NCBI GenBank assembly: GCA_021030905.1
Contig: JAGFMI010000008.1
Coordinates: 434,001 to 498,000 of the forward strand
Direction: 5' to 3'
DNA: 64,000 bases
DNA from: Pyrenula massariospora
Lineage: Eukaryota; Ascomycota; Eurotiomycetes; Pyrenulales; Pyrenulaceae
Positions within the stretch are counted from its first letter, which is position 1; every line of letters starts with the position of its first letter. A program made the translations under genes and the position numbers. Below are positions 1 to 11,341 of the stretch, in pieces. Under the pieces are notes generated by a model. It was given only the letters and a program-made list of their open reading frames with translations, did not search any database and was not told the origin of the DNA.

Positions 1-2528
1 CTGGAGCATCAACGGCTGGAACTTGGGGCTTGAACGATTATCAGGCCTTCAAGCATTTTGCTGACATACATGTTGGGGAGGCCGAATACGGTCTTGGATC
101 CGGAGATAAAATGGGAATGCCTAATGTCCTGGATATCAGCCAGTCATATGGTAAAATCTACGGCGAGGCTTGTCCAGGTGGCCGGGCTTTTTTCACGTCG
201 ATCCCAGAGCAGAGAGGGCGCTGGTTGGCTATGCAGTCTCCTCCGGAACGCCTGTCAGCTATACCCAAAGTAGAGATGGACGAGGCTGCTATTTGCTCAG
301 CCTGGATCGCGAAATCGGACATTGTCCTCAAAACTACCAATGGCCTGTTCGGCATGCTTGTTGGTACTTCGCATGGAATTCTTGCGGCTTACGCTTTAGG
401 CAACACGTCTGCTAACGAACGAAGATTTGACAGAGGTGAGTTGACGGCCAAGTGGGCAATCTGTCCTGGAGTTCCAATCGTAGCTCTCAAGGTTGATGGG
501 CATTTCTCATCGCGACGTTTGTCCAAAAATCGAATCTGGGCAGTGCTGTTAAATGCACTGGGAGAGATTTATTTCCTCACAGAAGTTCCCACGCGACCAG
601 AAACTAAAGCGAAGCTTACAGCCGAGGAGATCGAAGTTGTTGCATGGCAGACAGGCCGATCTGTCTCTTGGAACTTGTTGGAATCCACTCGTCGTTCGGC
701 GAGGCCTGATCCTTTCAAAGCGGGAGCAGTCGATGGCAGTTATACCCCTCGCTCGTCACCTGGGCGCGTCGGATTAAGTCTTGACCAACTTGAAGCTGAA
801 GCAAAGGAAATCGAGAATTTTCTCCGACATAAGCCTAAACATTTTCGAAAGATTTGTGAAGGTTGGGATTGCCGGAGGCAGCTCCTAGTTGATTTTGAAG
901 GCGACGCAGGAGAAAGTGTCGTCACCATCTCCTGCGGATTCGGTGATGGGAATCCTGCATCCGTTACACGCTATCTACGCCGAAGGTTCAGAGTCAAGGA
1001 GGATGACCATGAAGCATATCCCTCATTACAAGAGCAGATCACACGCTTGCCAATAATTGGTTCCATTGGCGGGTCACCATCATCGCTCGGAATGGGTACA
1101 ACGCCGTCTCCCTTTGGCACGCCGTTGTCTAGATGCTCTACTTCTAGTGCAGAAAATGTGTTGAACAAGAAGTACTGTTTCGAGTGGCATATTTCTGAGT
1201 TCGCTTTCGGTGCGATGAAAAATGTCCACTTTACAGCCGCAATTTTGGATGAGTCAACATTTGCAACATTAGCAGCATTCGAAGATCCTCTACTGGGTAT
1301 GACTCGAGGTTCAAGCGCATCATCGCCAGTCTCATCGCCACTCGGACGCCTCTCGGAGATTCTAACACCAAACGAAATTCCTGGCCAGCGTGCGCGCTTC
1401 ATGGCGGCTGGTACAAACATGGGTGCTGTCTTGGTATGGGACGTGCGTGCTAATGGCCCACCAGCTGCCGATATCGTCAACTCAGTCGCGCCAGTCAACA
1501 TCATTAACACAGATTCCCCAGAGATATCTTGTCTAGCAATGACCTCGCTCTGCCTCGTCCACGGCGGCAATGACGGTCTTGTCCAGGCATGGGACCCGCT
1601 CGCCTCACGTTCTGATCCAATCCGTACCCTTAACTCGCGCTTCTCCTCTCGCGCCCGCCGCCGCCTTGTCCAAGCCCAAAACTCCGTCCAAGGGGTTGGC
1701 AATAATTACTACGCTGCTGGTGCGGTCATTCTCGACCCAGATCCCACCGTCCTCCGAGGCATGGTCAGCATGGGAACGCACCTCCGCTACTGGTCCTATA
1801 GTTCTAGCGCTGCCGACCAATACAAGAGCAGCAAACGCCGTCTGAAACGGCGCTCCGAGCGCGGAAGCAATGCGTCGCCGGGGGAACAGAAATTCTCGCA
1901 CACCGGTCGCGGGGCGCTAAAGGACTACATCGCGAACGAGAAGCTCGAGCTCGAGCGCGAGAAAGCCAGCAAGCGCAAGGAGAATGAGCGGTTGAGCGGA
2001 CGGTTTGGGCTGGATCTGCTAGGCCCGGGCGCGAGCGAAGAGGAGATGCTGGCCTATGCAACGATGTTGAGTGAGGAGTCGTACAATAGCGACGAGGTGA
2101 AGAGGAGGGGCAGCGCAGAGAGTAGTAGTGCGGTGACCTCTGGCAGCGAGAAGACGATTCATGAGGTTCCTGAGCCTCCTGTGGCTCCGTCTGCCCCGGC
2201 AGGTGCGTCCGAGGAGACGGATCCGGACATGGCTGAAGCGATCCGGCTCAGCTTGCTCGAAAATCAAGCGCAGAGCGCTTCCTCGTCGGAGATTCCAATC
2301 AGCATTAGTTACAAGGGGAGACAGCGCCGTCAGCATTCGCCATCTGGCTCCCCGTCCGGTACAGTGAGTGAGAGTAGCAAGAGCCCAGCTGCGCGGGAGG
2401 AAGAGAACGACCTGGACTTTGCGCTGCAGCTTAGTCTGGCGGAGGAGGAGAGCCGGCTGCAGGAGAGTGTGGATGATGGGTTTCCGGCTTTGAGCGCGGA
2501 TCGGGGGAAGGGCAAGGGCCGGCTTTGA
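1..2528 (+). CDS. WD40-repeat protein with C-terminal ubiquitin-interacting motifs, 5' partial
   Basis: The reading frame is open to the left edge with no in-frame ATG near it, so the gene begins outside the window. WD-like segments are visible in the middle (for example ...GAVLVWDVRANG and ...GGNDGLVQAWDPL), consistent with a beta-propeller. The last 200 residues are charged and probably disordered. They carry two UIM-like helices, DMAEAIRLSLLE and DLDFALQLSLAEEE, each with the acidic patch, central Ala and Ser of that motif. UIMs bind ubiquitin, so a role in ubiquitin-dependent turnover is likely, possibly as a substrate receptor. I see no F-box in the visible part, but the N-terminus is missing. 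No intron is evident in the visible part. Confidence 0.75.
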   Translation, partial: GASTAGTWGLNDYQAFKHFADIHVGEAEYGLGSGDKMGMPNVLDISQSYGKIYGEACPGGRAFFTSIPEQRGRWLAMQSPPERLSAIPKVEMDEAAICSAWIAKSDIVLKTTNGLFGMLVGTSHGILAAYALGNTSANERRFDRGELTAKWAICPGVPIVALKVDGHFSSRRLSKNRIWAVLLNALGEIYFLTEVPTRPETKAKLTAEEIEVVAWQTGRSVSWNLLESTRRSARPDPFKAGAVDGSYTPRSSPGRVGLSLDQLEAEAKEIENFLRHKPKHFRKICEGWDCRRQLLVDFEGDAGESVVTISCGFGDGNPASVTRYLRRRFRVKEDDHEAYPSLQEQITRLPIIGSIGGSPSSLGMGTTPSPFGTPLSRCSTSSAENVLNKKYCFEWHISEFAFGAMKNVHFTAAILDESTFATLAAFEDPLLGMTRGSSASSPVSSPLGRLSEILTPNEIPGQRARFMAAGTNMGAVLVWDVRANGPPAADIVNSVAPVNIINTDSPEISCLAMTSLCLVHGGNDGLVQAWDPLASRSDPIRTLNSRFSSRARRRLVQAQNSVQGVGNNYYAAGAVILDPDPTVLRGMVSMGTHLRYWSYSSSAADQYKSSKRRLKRRSERGSNASPGEQKFSHTGRGALKDYIANEKLELEREKASKRKENERLSGRFGLDLLGPGASEEEMLAYATMLSEESYNSDEVKRRGSAESSSAVTSGSEKTIHEVPEPPVAPSAPAGASEETDPDMAEAIRLSLLENQAQSASSSEIPISISYKGRQRRQHSPSGSPSGTVSESSKSPAAREEENDLDFALQLSLAEEESRLQESVDDGFPALSADRGKGKGRL

Positions 2529-3015
2529 GGAAGAGCAGAAATGGAAGGGAGAGTGGTGCGGAGCGGATGATCTAAATTGTCTGTGCTTTTTGTGGAGTTT
2601 ATGGGGATTGTTGAGAGCAAGCTGTTTGAGCGGTAATGTGGGGGATTTCGATTACAATGTAAAAGGTTCTTTGATTAGTTGTGCTTGAACAAGGAAGCCT
2701 CTTATTAAGATACTGCTTCAGGATACTTAATTCGCCTTCGCAGCCTCTTGCAACGTCTTCAGGACAACTGAATGCTAGTCCAAACGACTCCCGCGCACAA
2801 ATTACGGTAGCCGGATCTTGTGGTGATACATACTGGTAAAAATTGAAAATGAAGGAAAAATTGAATTTCCCCTGTGGTTTGCTGGGCACTGTCCCAGGAA
2901 AAGCTGACACCAAGCAGTTCTCATTGGACGTACCATTATGACCATAGCGTGGAGCCGGATTCTTCCCAAGCGGCCGAGAACAGCGACATGCTCGTACAGA
3001 ACACTTGATCCGACG
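2529..3015. other. Convergent intergenic region
   Basis: This lies between the 3' ends of the WD40/UIM gene and the Upf3-like gene. It should hold both 3' UTRs and poly(A) sites. No further gene is recognisable. Confidence 0.5.
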
Positions 3016-4975
3016 TCACTTCCCTTGCCCATCCCCTCCCGAAGCTGCCGCCGATGCGTTCGTCTGCGCTGGAGCAGTGGCAGCCGCTGGCTTTGCGGCG
3101 GCGTTGGCCCCACCACGCGGCGGCCCGTGAAATCCACCCCGGCCGCCGCGAAAGCCTCCTCTCCCTCTCCCACCAGGCCCAAATCCGCCCCTCGGCGCCA
3201 TTCCTCCTCTCAATTGCGGTGGAGGCCGTCCCGGCCCGCCGGGCGGAGCGTTGCTCTTTGGGGCGGTCGGCGGTGCCACAGGCGATGCGGCAGGCGATGG
3301 CGAAGTGGGGGTAGCCGTGGACGTAGAAGGGACGGTAGAGGTTGGAGCCGCTGGTACTGGCGCGGGTTTATTTGCCACTGGTCGTTGATTTGACTTGTCT
3401 TTCCGCTCAAGCACGACGACTTGGCCGTTTCCGACCTTGATGGGGCTGTTCTTCATGGCTTCCTGGAGACCTTCCGGTTCAGCGAAATCGATGTAGCCGA
3501 AGCCCTTTTTCTTGTCGATTTCGCATCTGATAATTTCGCCAAAGACTTTGAAGGCTTCGAGAAGAAGGGGTTCGGTGATGCCTTGGGAGGGGTTAGCATG
3601 CTTGAGGAAGGCGGACTTGGCTCCTGAAGAAGGTTGGGGATTTGTAGGTGGCTTGCGAGGCTGTGGAGATGGGCGAACAGCTGGACTGGGTTTCAGAGGG
3701 GCGGGACTGTTGATTCGAGGAGTAGCATTGCGGGGTCCGCTAGGGGGTGTTGGTCCTGTAGTGTTTACGTTGGAGGAAGTATTGCTGACTGAAGAGATTT
3801 GAGAGCCGGTAGTTGAAGATGTATTATTTGTAGAGGAAGCAGGAGTCTGCTGTGACTCCTTTTCAGATATTGCTTTTGAGCCATCCGAGGGAGGGGCAGT
3901 TTTCATTCCTCGACCACCTCGTTTTTCACCTTTAGCAGATGGAGAGAGGCCCAAATCTCGTTGCAGTATACGAGCAGCAGCGCTAGCATTTCCTCGCTCA
4001 CGTTCTCGCTTTGCAGGGGATGGCGCGGGTTTGGGAGACGGTGATTTCTTCGCAACAGGTGTTGCTTCGGATGCAGGCTTCGAAGCGAGAGTAGCAGCTT
4101 GCTTTTGTGCAGCTTTGACGGCCTCCTGTCTGGCTTTCTCTATCCGGGCTTGCTTCTCAGCCATAGCAGCGTTAGCAGCCTCCTTTTTGGCTACAGTGAC
4201 CTTCTTAAGGTCCTGCTCTGACTTTGCCTTCTCGGCTTTTGCTTCCTTAGATTCCTGACGGGCTTGGTTCTTTGCTGCTTTTGCCGCAGCTACTTCCTTA
4301 GCCTTGTTTGCTTTCTTTTCCTTTAAATATTGAATAAGTGGTGTGGTTGTAACTTTCTCTTCCTTTGCATCTGTGCCTTCAGTGCCGTCTCCGTTGAGGT
4401 TAGATTTGGTCACTGGCTCGGTAAGGCGTTGAAGGAAATCGATGAATTCCTGGTCCTGATCGATTGTACCCTGTCGCCCATCTTTACGGATACGAGAGCC
4501 AGGGACGCGACCATACGGAGCGAATTCCAAGGACGGCGGTCCAAGGAGGCACGAATCTTTGGCTGAATTCTTAGCATCTTGAAAGCTGACTTGCTTCACT
4601 CTCTCGGACAGGATGTTTAGGCAATTGGAGTCTTTCACTTTGAAATATGCTCTCGAGGGTCGTGACGGTTTGGAAGGACTGCCACTATTCAGTACTTGCG
4701 TGACATTAAATGCGAACGACTCACTCCTTGGATATTTTACCCTCTTTGTAGGCAAACCATTCTACTTTTCCTTTTCCAGGTCTCCACTCATCACCGAGTG
4801 CATTCTCAAACTCCGTCTGAGTCAAGCCGGGTGGTAACCTCCTGAGGATGAGCTTGAGTTTTGGCGTAGGAGCTCTAGCTTGAGGGCTCGCTTGGAGCTG
4901 AGCCGTGGAGTTTGTGGGCAGCTTCTTCATGATAGCCGCCGGCGCAGGTAGGAGACCATTTGCAGATTTCGACAT
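3016..4975 (-). CDS. UPF3: Upf3-like nonsense-mediated mRNA decay factor with C-terminal RRM and RGG tail
   Basis: Exons read on the minus strand are 4975-4725 and 4678-3016. The 46-nt intron is in phase, giving 637 residues. The N-terminal 150 residues match the Smg4/UPF3 domain: KLILRRLPPGLTQTEFENAL is the first strand and helix of the UPF3 RRM-like fold, followed by SRAYFKVK and FAPYGRVP. A long Lys/Ala/Glu-rich helical segment follows. Next comes a second RRM-like region (ITEPLLLEAFKVFGEIIRCE to KGFGYIDFAEPEGL), and the tail is Pro-rich and Arg-Gly-rich (GFGPGGRGRGGFRGGRGG). In other eukaryotes Upf3 bridges the exon-junction complex or ribosome to Upf2/Upf1. The extra RRM and RGG tail suggest direct RNA binding. 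It is divergent from the phosphatase gene at 5295. Confidence 0.85.
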
Positions 4976-5294
4976 GTTTCTCAGATTGAACGATCGAGTG
5001 AAGCGTATCCAGTCCCGAGCTTGAGATCAAGTGAAGCGCGCCTTTCTCTCTTCAACCGTGCATGTGATTTGGCGGGGATATGTTCAAGGACAACAAACAC
5101 ATAGTGAAGGTAATGTCACCAGACAAAAAGGTGTGCCTGAAGCTTCTTGTATCATAGAGCGTGAGTCGAGGATTCCTTCACCAACCTAGATCGCTATCTC
5201 ATGCAGGCACTTGATAGTCTATCAACCTGAATCTGCAGGTTCCTCGGGTGAATCTCGGCGCAACATTGTACTCCAACTTCCTAGCTCGCCGATT
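4976..5294. promoter_or_regulatory. Divergent promoter region, Upf3-like / PP2A-like genes
   Basis: This 319-nt gap separates two divergent start codons and must contain both 5' UTRs and core promoters. I see no distinctive operator. Confidence 0.4.
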
Positions 5295-7414
5295 ATGTCC
5301 GGAGATGCTGCCGAACCAGACGAGCCATTTCCTGAATTTGAGGTCGACGAGATCAAAGATCGAGCACAACTTGAAGGTTCCTCTACGCGCCCCTTTCGAG
5401 AACATAGTCGCAAGAGCAACTCTAACACGTATGACGACCAAGAGCCTTCGACCCATGCTTGTCCTTTTTCAATTCTAGATCGACTCTCAAGTGAAGATTT
5501 CCTTGCATCATTTAGCCGACACGAATACTCGCCTCTTGGAGCTCAGAACGAAGTTACTAAAGTTCTTCGATACTCAGCACCGGCTACACTATCATCAGAA
5601 AGGGAAATCGAAGGAGTGTCAAGTCTTATAGCAGAAGCCCACACCAATCGATACCCAATATCAAATAGCCCCAATCCGAAATTCGACAAGCCAGAAGTGT
5701 TTTCGCTTCCACCTACATCCACTTCCTCTCTGCAGCACTCCGCTCCATCCAGACCTCTAGCGAAACCTCCTGCGAAACCTCCTTCCTTATTGCCTGATTT
5801 ACCTATCCACCTACATACTGGGCTACAACCACAGTCTCCCCAAAGCAGCGCCGCATCACCCAAATTTGAAAAGCCTATTGGGAGACGCCGCTCTGCTTCA
5901 TTCTCTTACGGTCGCACCGGCGCAAATGAGATAGCTAGTGCATATATCTCTACGATCCCAACAGATCTTGCTTATCTAACACCAACCCGAGTTCAGCAAT
6001 CGTCACGACATCGCGTGTCAGAGCAAAGCCTGAAAACATCCACTTTTAGAGCTCAAGTTCCTGCACTACATTTCGAGATGCCCGCTAGCGTACCTCGTCC
6101 TGGGCCAGCCAAGCTTAAACGAAATGCTGGTCCCGATGAGTGGTTAGAAGCCGCCAAGAATTGCAAGTATCTAAGTGAGGCGCATATGAAAGAGCTGTGT
6201 GAGAGGGTTAAGGAGCTGCTTATGGAGGGTGAGCAGCCTGTCAAAAGCTTTGAGCGCAGATGATCTAAATTTCTGACATCTACCAGAATCGAATATCCAA
6301 CCAGTGTCGACGCCAGTCACGGTGTGTGGTGATATCCATGGCCAATTCTACGATCTGCTCGAGCTTTTCCGAGTGTCTGGCGGTGCCCCGGGTGAATCAA
6401 CCCCTCAAACACCTATAACACCCAAAAAGATTATATCATCTGCAGACATTGAACCTCCGTCGACAATCACTGATCCAAAGCTGAAGAAGAAGCTTAAGGT
6501 TGGTCCAGACCAAAGCGAGGAGAGTAGTGAAGTCAGCGATGCCGAAGAGGTAAGAGGTATGGGAAACGTTGAGAGGGACGATGAGCTTCCCGCTGTTCTG
6601 CAAGGCAGCGGGAATTTCATCTTTCTAGGTGACTATGTCGATCGAGGATATTTCAGCCTAGAGTCTTTAACATTACTGCTTTGCCTCAAAGTCAAGTAAG
6701 TTCCTCTCCTTCCGCGCAACTAAACCTCTAGTCTAATGTAGTCCCAGATACCCACACAAAATCACGCTCATCCGAGGTAACCACGAGTCACGCCAAATCA
6801 CTCAGGTTTATGGTTTTTATGAAGAATGCATGAACAAATATAACAATACGTCAGTTTGGAAAGCTTGCTGTCAAGTCTTTGATTTCATGGTCCTTGGCGC
6901 CATTATTGACGGCAAAGTACTCTGCGTACACGGCGGCTTGAGTCCTGAAATACGGACGCTCGATCAAATTCGAGTTGTTGCGCGAGCCCAAGAAATTCCT
7001 CATGAAGGTGCTTTTTGTGACATCGTTTGGTCAGATCCAGAAGATGTGGGAACTTGGGCCGTCTCCCCACGCGGCGCTGGTAAGTCCTCTGGGCCATTTT
7101 CTGAAATCTCCTAACGCAATTCAGGCTGGCTCTTCGGCGACAAAGTAGCAACAGAGTTCAATCACGTCAATGGCCTTGACACTATCGCACGTGCCCACCA
7201 GCTCGTCAACGAGGGCTACAAATACCACTTCCAAGACCAGGCAGTTGTGACTGTCTGGTCAGCGCCAAACTACTGCTACCGCTGCGGCAACATGGCTAGC
7301 GTCATGGAGGTCAGCGAGAATCTCGATCGGAACTTCAAACTCTTCAGCGCTGTGAAGGATGAGATGCGCTGTGTACCGCCAAGCCGGCCTGGGCGGAATG
7401 AGTACTTTTTATGA
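5295..7414 (+). CDS. PPG1: PP2A-family Ser/Thr phosphatase catalytic subunit, Ppg1-like, with N-terminal extension and catalytic-domain insert
   Basis: Exons are 5295-6228, 6287-6695, 6748-7079 and 7125-7414, all in phase, giving 654 residues. The start is the first in-frame ATG. The catalytic core has every PPP signature: GDIHG (about residue 326), GDYVDRG (about 426), [32 protein letters not shown] and [11 protein letters not shown]. The C-terminus ends ...YFL, as in PP2A/PP4/PP6 tails that are carboxymethylated and contact regulatory subunits. Two features are odd. About 270 low-complexity Ser/Pro-rich residues precede the conserved [13 protein letters not shown] helix. About 70 extra residues lie between GDIHG and GDYVDRG, which are normally about 27 apart. 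The Ppg1 assignment rests on general resemblance; Sit4/PP6 is the alternative. Confidence 0.85.
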
Positions 7415-8746
7415 TCCGACCAGATCTGTTCTGTTGGCGTTTGAGATGAAAGCATGAATGATTATATGTACCAATGAGGCATGCATGGGCGGCGTTCGCG
7501 GTGGTGAATGATACCCTACAGGGCTAATCTGGGACTTACTGTTGCTCGTGAGCTCTGAGGACTTGGAGATAAAAGGACTGCATTCGAAGTCAATTTATGT
7601 CAAGGTTTTTGTATATACTATCCATATACGATGCAGAAAACCGGACTCCAGTCCAATCTTTCTCACGAACCCGACCACACTCTTCATCATTCGGCTCTGC
7701 CTCTTCTTCTTCGTCCTCTACCGTCATCTTCCGGGAACCCTTCATCTCTCTTAATCTTTTCGACCCCTCCCAACAAGGAAACTCTCATCTCTTCCAAATT
7801 AGGAGGCCAAATTGCTTCAGTCCAACCCCTCTCCTCCCGTCCCCTCCCTCGACCTCTCCTACCGCAACCGCAGCCGCCCCGTTAATCGCGATCACAATCA
7901 CAATCACAACCCCCGAATATAAATACAGACCAAGCACACATCTCCTCTGCTTTCCCGCTTCGCCACGCAAAGCGGAAAGCGCGAAGCGGAAAGCGAAACG
8001 AGCCGAGTTGATTTTGATGTTTTTGGCTCGGCGGTGGAGGCGTGTGAGGTGGAGGGAGGGAAGGTGGGGTGGAGTGGAGGTAAGTGAAGGCGGGGTGGGC
8101 GGGCGGCAGGAGGGCTGTTGGGACGGTCAAGGGAGGACAGGATTTGGGTGGGGAGGTATTGGGCCGGTTTGTGGGATCGGTGTTTTCGGAGTACGTGTGC
8201 GGATCAAGGCGAAGATGTACGTTTTTGGCAGTGAATGGTTCTGCTGGTATATTGGGAGAAGTCCGCTGGCAAAATGGAGGCACGGAGGCGGTTTGCCGGA
8301 AGCAGTGAGGGGTGCTGGTTTCGTGTGTTTCTAGGTTGGGTTTGAATATAGAGGCAAGTCGGTGAAGATATCGCCGAAGACGCGTGTGGCAGGACGAAAA
8401 TGAAGCTAGAACTACTAGATCGTGCTAGTATGAGAAGATTAGAAAATCTTGGTAAGGTAGAGTGAGCGTAGAGGTTCAAAAGCGACAAGGTTGATGAGTA
8501 TTCTAACAGTCTATAGAAATCAATGCCCAAAGCATAAGAGAGAAATGTTATTAGATACAAGACAAGGCCTTTCCTCAGCGCCCTAGGATAAGTTCAAACA
8601 AACCAATAACCGAATATGCGAGACACCAGATTGAGAACCCACCAACGACGCACCAACGCCTCACTCCGCAATGTTCCACGATCTCTCCTAGCAATCTCGT
8701 TTCCAGACTTCACTTCACTGCTTCCATCCGCCGGTTGAACAGATAG
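7415..8746. other. Intergenic region, no gene seen
   Basis: This 1.3-kb gap between the phosphatase and the coiled-coil gene has several overlapping low-complexity frames but none with recognisable protein. Short direct repeats occur near 7890-7910 (AATCAC units) and 7970-8000 (GCGGAAAGC-like units). The 3' UTRs of both flanking convergent genes must lie here. Confidence 0.4.
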
Positions 8747-9772
8747 TCATTTGAATCTCACGTACTGGTTCTCTCGCTGGCTGATGTACCTGAAGGGACC
8801 TTTTCCATCAACAGCATACACTGCCGTGAAAGTCTTTTCGGTTCCATACCATGGATCTTCACCGTCCATCAAGTCATTTGTAATCTTGAACTCTTTGCCG
8901 CTCACAGCGAAGTCCAAGAGCGTGTTAATCACCTTTGGATTGTTGATGACCTTGCCACCATACATGACCTCATCCAGATAAATCTTGCCACGAGTGCGGT
9001 TGGAGCGATGAAAAAAGGCCTTGCGAGCATTTGTGAGGTCCTCAACTTGTCTTTCAAATTTCCTAGCCTCGGCTTCGGCCTTGTCTTTCCCCTGTCGAAA
9101 CTCGTCGGCTTCATGGTCTGCCTTTTCCTTCGCTACGTTGGCTTCCTTGAGCTTAGCTTCGAGTTCAGTGATTTCTCCTTCGGCGTTCTTATGGTTTTTC
9201 TCGAGGTCGTTGAATCTTTCCTGGAGGTCGGCGAGCTGGTCCTTCTTCTCGTAAAGCTCAGATTTCGTATTGCTGAGAGTCTCCTGGTTTGACTTCAGCT
9301 CGAGGTTCGCTTTGTTCAAGTCCTTAGTAGCCTGGGTAAGCTTGGTGTCAGTTGCCTTAAGCTTGTCAGCCGTGGTGCTAAGATCACGGCGTGTGCTGTC
9401 CAGTTGGCCTTTGGTGTCGCCAAGCTCGCGTTGAGTATCTTTGAGTTTCTTGGAGGTTTCGGCCAGGTTACCTTCCGCCTTCTTCAGATCGGCTGTAGTC
9501 TTCTTCCACTGCTTCTCTGTGCTCTCAAGCTCTGCCGCGAGAGATTTACGCAACTTCTCAGATTCCTTGAGCTTGCGTTCAGCGTCTTCGTGGTGGTTGA
9601 TAAGGTTCTCAATGCTGTGGACGTGGAATTTGTAGTATGAAAGGAGGTCGCGGCCGCGGGAGACATGCTCATTGTTGCAGCCGGAATTTCCCTTAGGTTC
9701 CGACTTTGTTATGATGGGGTCGTTCTTAAGAGGGACGTCTGGACCCTTGAAGTAGCCAAGAACTTGAGCCAT
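8747..9772 (-). CDS. Long coiled-coil protein with conserved-looking C-terminal domain, unknown function
   Basis: Single exon, 341 residues, ATG at 9772. Residues about 50-245 are an almost continuous coiled coil of Lys/Glu/Leu heptads (LESTEKQWKKTTADLKKAEG and many similar), rich in Asp, Thr and Lys. The final 85 residues are different: globular, with aromatic and Gly residues (GKIYLDEVMYGG, DPWYGTEKTFTAVYAVDG, YISQRENQYVRFK). I do not recognise this C-terminal unit. There is no signal peptide or membrane segment. A cytoplasmic scaffold with a ligand- or partner-binding end is possible but is inference. Confidence 0.7.
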   Translation of the reverse strand: MAQVLGYFKGPDVPLKNDPIITKSEPKGNSGCNNEHVSRGRDLLSYYKFHVHSIENLINHHEDAERKLKESEKLRKSLAAELESTEKQWKKTTADLKKAEGNLAETSKKLKDTQRELGDTKGQLDSTRRDLSTTADKLKATDTKLTQATKDLNKANLELKSNQETLSNTKSELYEKKDQLADLQERFNDLEKNHKNAEGEITELEAKLKEANVAKEKADHEADEFRQGKDKAEAEARKFERQVEDLTNARKAFFHRSNRTRGKIYLDEVMYGGKVINNPKVINTLLDFAVSGKEFKITNDLMDGEDPWYGTEKTFTAVYAVDGKGPFRYISQRENQYVRFK

Positions 9773-11341
9773 TGCTGGGGTCTGGAAGGTTTTGAGACAA
9801 CGAAGTATGGAAGAAGAGTGGAAAGAGACTTAAGGCAAGAGATCAAGAGTGTAGAGTAGTAATGAGAAGCTCGTGGAGGGTCTTCTAATTGCAAATTGCT
9901 CTGCAGATGAACTAGATGAGAAAGAGAGATCTACCAGACTTTATATCTTTATGGACCCTCAGAAATGCCTGAGGGGAAGCAATTCTCCTCTGCACAAGTC
10001 TGGAACTACTCTCGTATGCGATTCGGAGTCGAAAACTTTAGGAGGTTCTCGACCTGGGCATTCAGCCAGCCTCTGGACCATGGCTTGGTGATAAGGGAGC
10101 TCTTGCTCATGGGTTCCTGTGGTGCCTCAAGGCCACTACACGCTCCCTATTACCCATTTTGGATAGTAGAAGCGACCATTGGTGGTCGTTTTCTGGCGAA
10201 TTTGGAGGCAACTGAGAAGGCGCTACGCGTGGCTTGAGTCGTCGTCGGAGATTCCATACCGACTCTGGGAATGCAGCGTCCGTGAGAATGCTGGTGTGAG
10301 TCAGTAGGCCGCAGCCACAACGGATGCATAATTACCCTTAAGAGTCGAGATAGGGGACCAGTTTAGGACCTTCGGACCTGTGGCGCTTCCGGCCCGACGC
10401 GGAGCCACAGCGAGAAATTGTGGATGGCTTGATGGCGCACCTCTTTTTGTCAGTTCCAGCTGGCACAAAACCGAAAAGGTCGCGCCACAGCCTCTTCTTT
10501 GCTCGAGCAAGACCCCAAAGCAGCTTAGCATACTCCCTATCTGGCTGGACTATCCTTCTAGGATGATGGGATTGGACGTGACAATGCCTGATCGAGCAGT
10601 GGTCCAGATTGCAAGTTCCTCTTCATCCATTTTTTGAGGGTGCGCTACATGTTCTAGCCATGATTTGTTTCGGCTCAATCAACCAAGGCTACGCTCTAGT
10701 CGTGGCTCGAAGCACCATTCAGCTGGCCACGCGAAGCCATGAAAATGCTCAATTGAAGTAAAAGAAAGTTTTTACACTCCAAGAGCTACGAGCAATTCTT
10801 CCCCTATTCTAGGGTAGTGCGATGAGCCTAGAATCATTCCTACGCACCATCCATTACCATCAATTCGTATCCGACAGTCCTTCTCAACCCCTTCACCAAT
10901 TGCCCCACCTGGCGCGGGTCTGCTACCGAGATACCTCGATCTCAAGCGGAAAGATCTCGGATGATGATCCTTCCCCGCCTCCCACCGACAAGGCAAACCC
11001 TACCCTATGCAGATACCCCCCGACCATTCCATACCAGTTAATTCCAGACAGACCATATGCATCTCAGTGCACGTACAGCTTAACTTAACGCGACTTCATG
11101 TAATGTATTCTTACATGATCCCCTTCCTTGGGCAACAGAACCTCGCAAAACCCCACAGGAAGGTTCATTCCGTTCCGGGATGGCGCCGAACCGGATCATT
11201 GGATTGCGAGCCCGTCGCTTGTTCCTAGCCAAAAAAGGGGCCGGCCAGGTGAATTGTTCTATGTTATAGCCATTACCGAAAGAAATTTACAAATCGTTTG
11301 TGCAGCCATTGGGTGTGGTACATCTGCTCCTTTTGCAAGTT
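9773..11341. other. Intergenic region, no gene seen
   Basis: This 1.57-kb gap lies between the coiled-coil gene start and the bZIP gene stop. Open frames are short, overlap on both strands and show no domain. The proximal part should contain the coiled-coil gene promoter. Nothing else is identifiable. Confidence 0.4.

Noticed and set aside
971-1702. 243-codon frame on the minus strand inside the WD40/UIM gene
   Set aside because: It lies fully antisense to a clearly coding frame and shows no domain.
7597-8334. 245-codon open frame between phosphatase and coiled-coil genes
   Set aside because: The translation is low-complexity with a composition unlike neighbouring genes, starts inside the phosphatase 3' flank and matches nothing I know.
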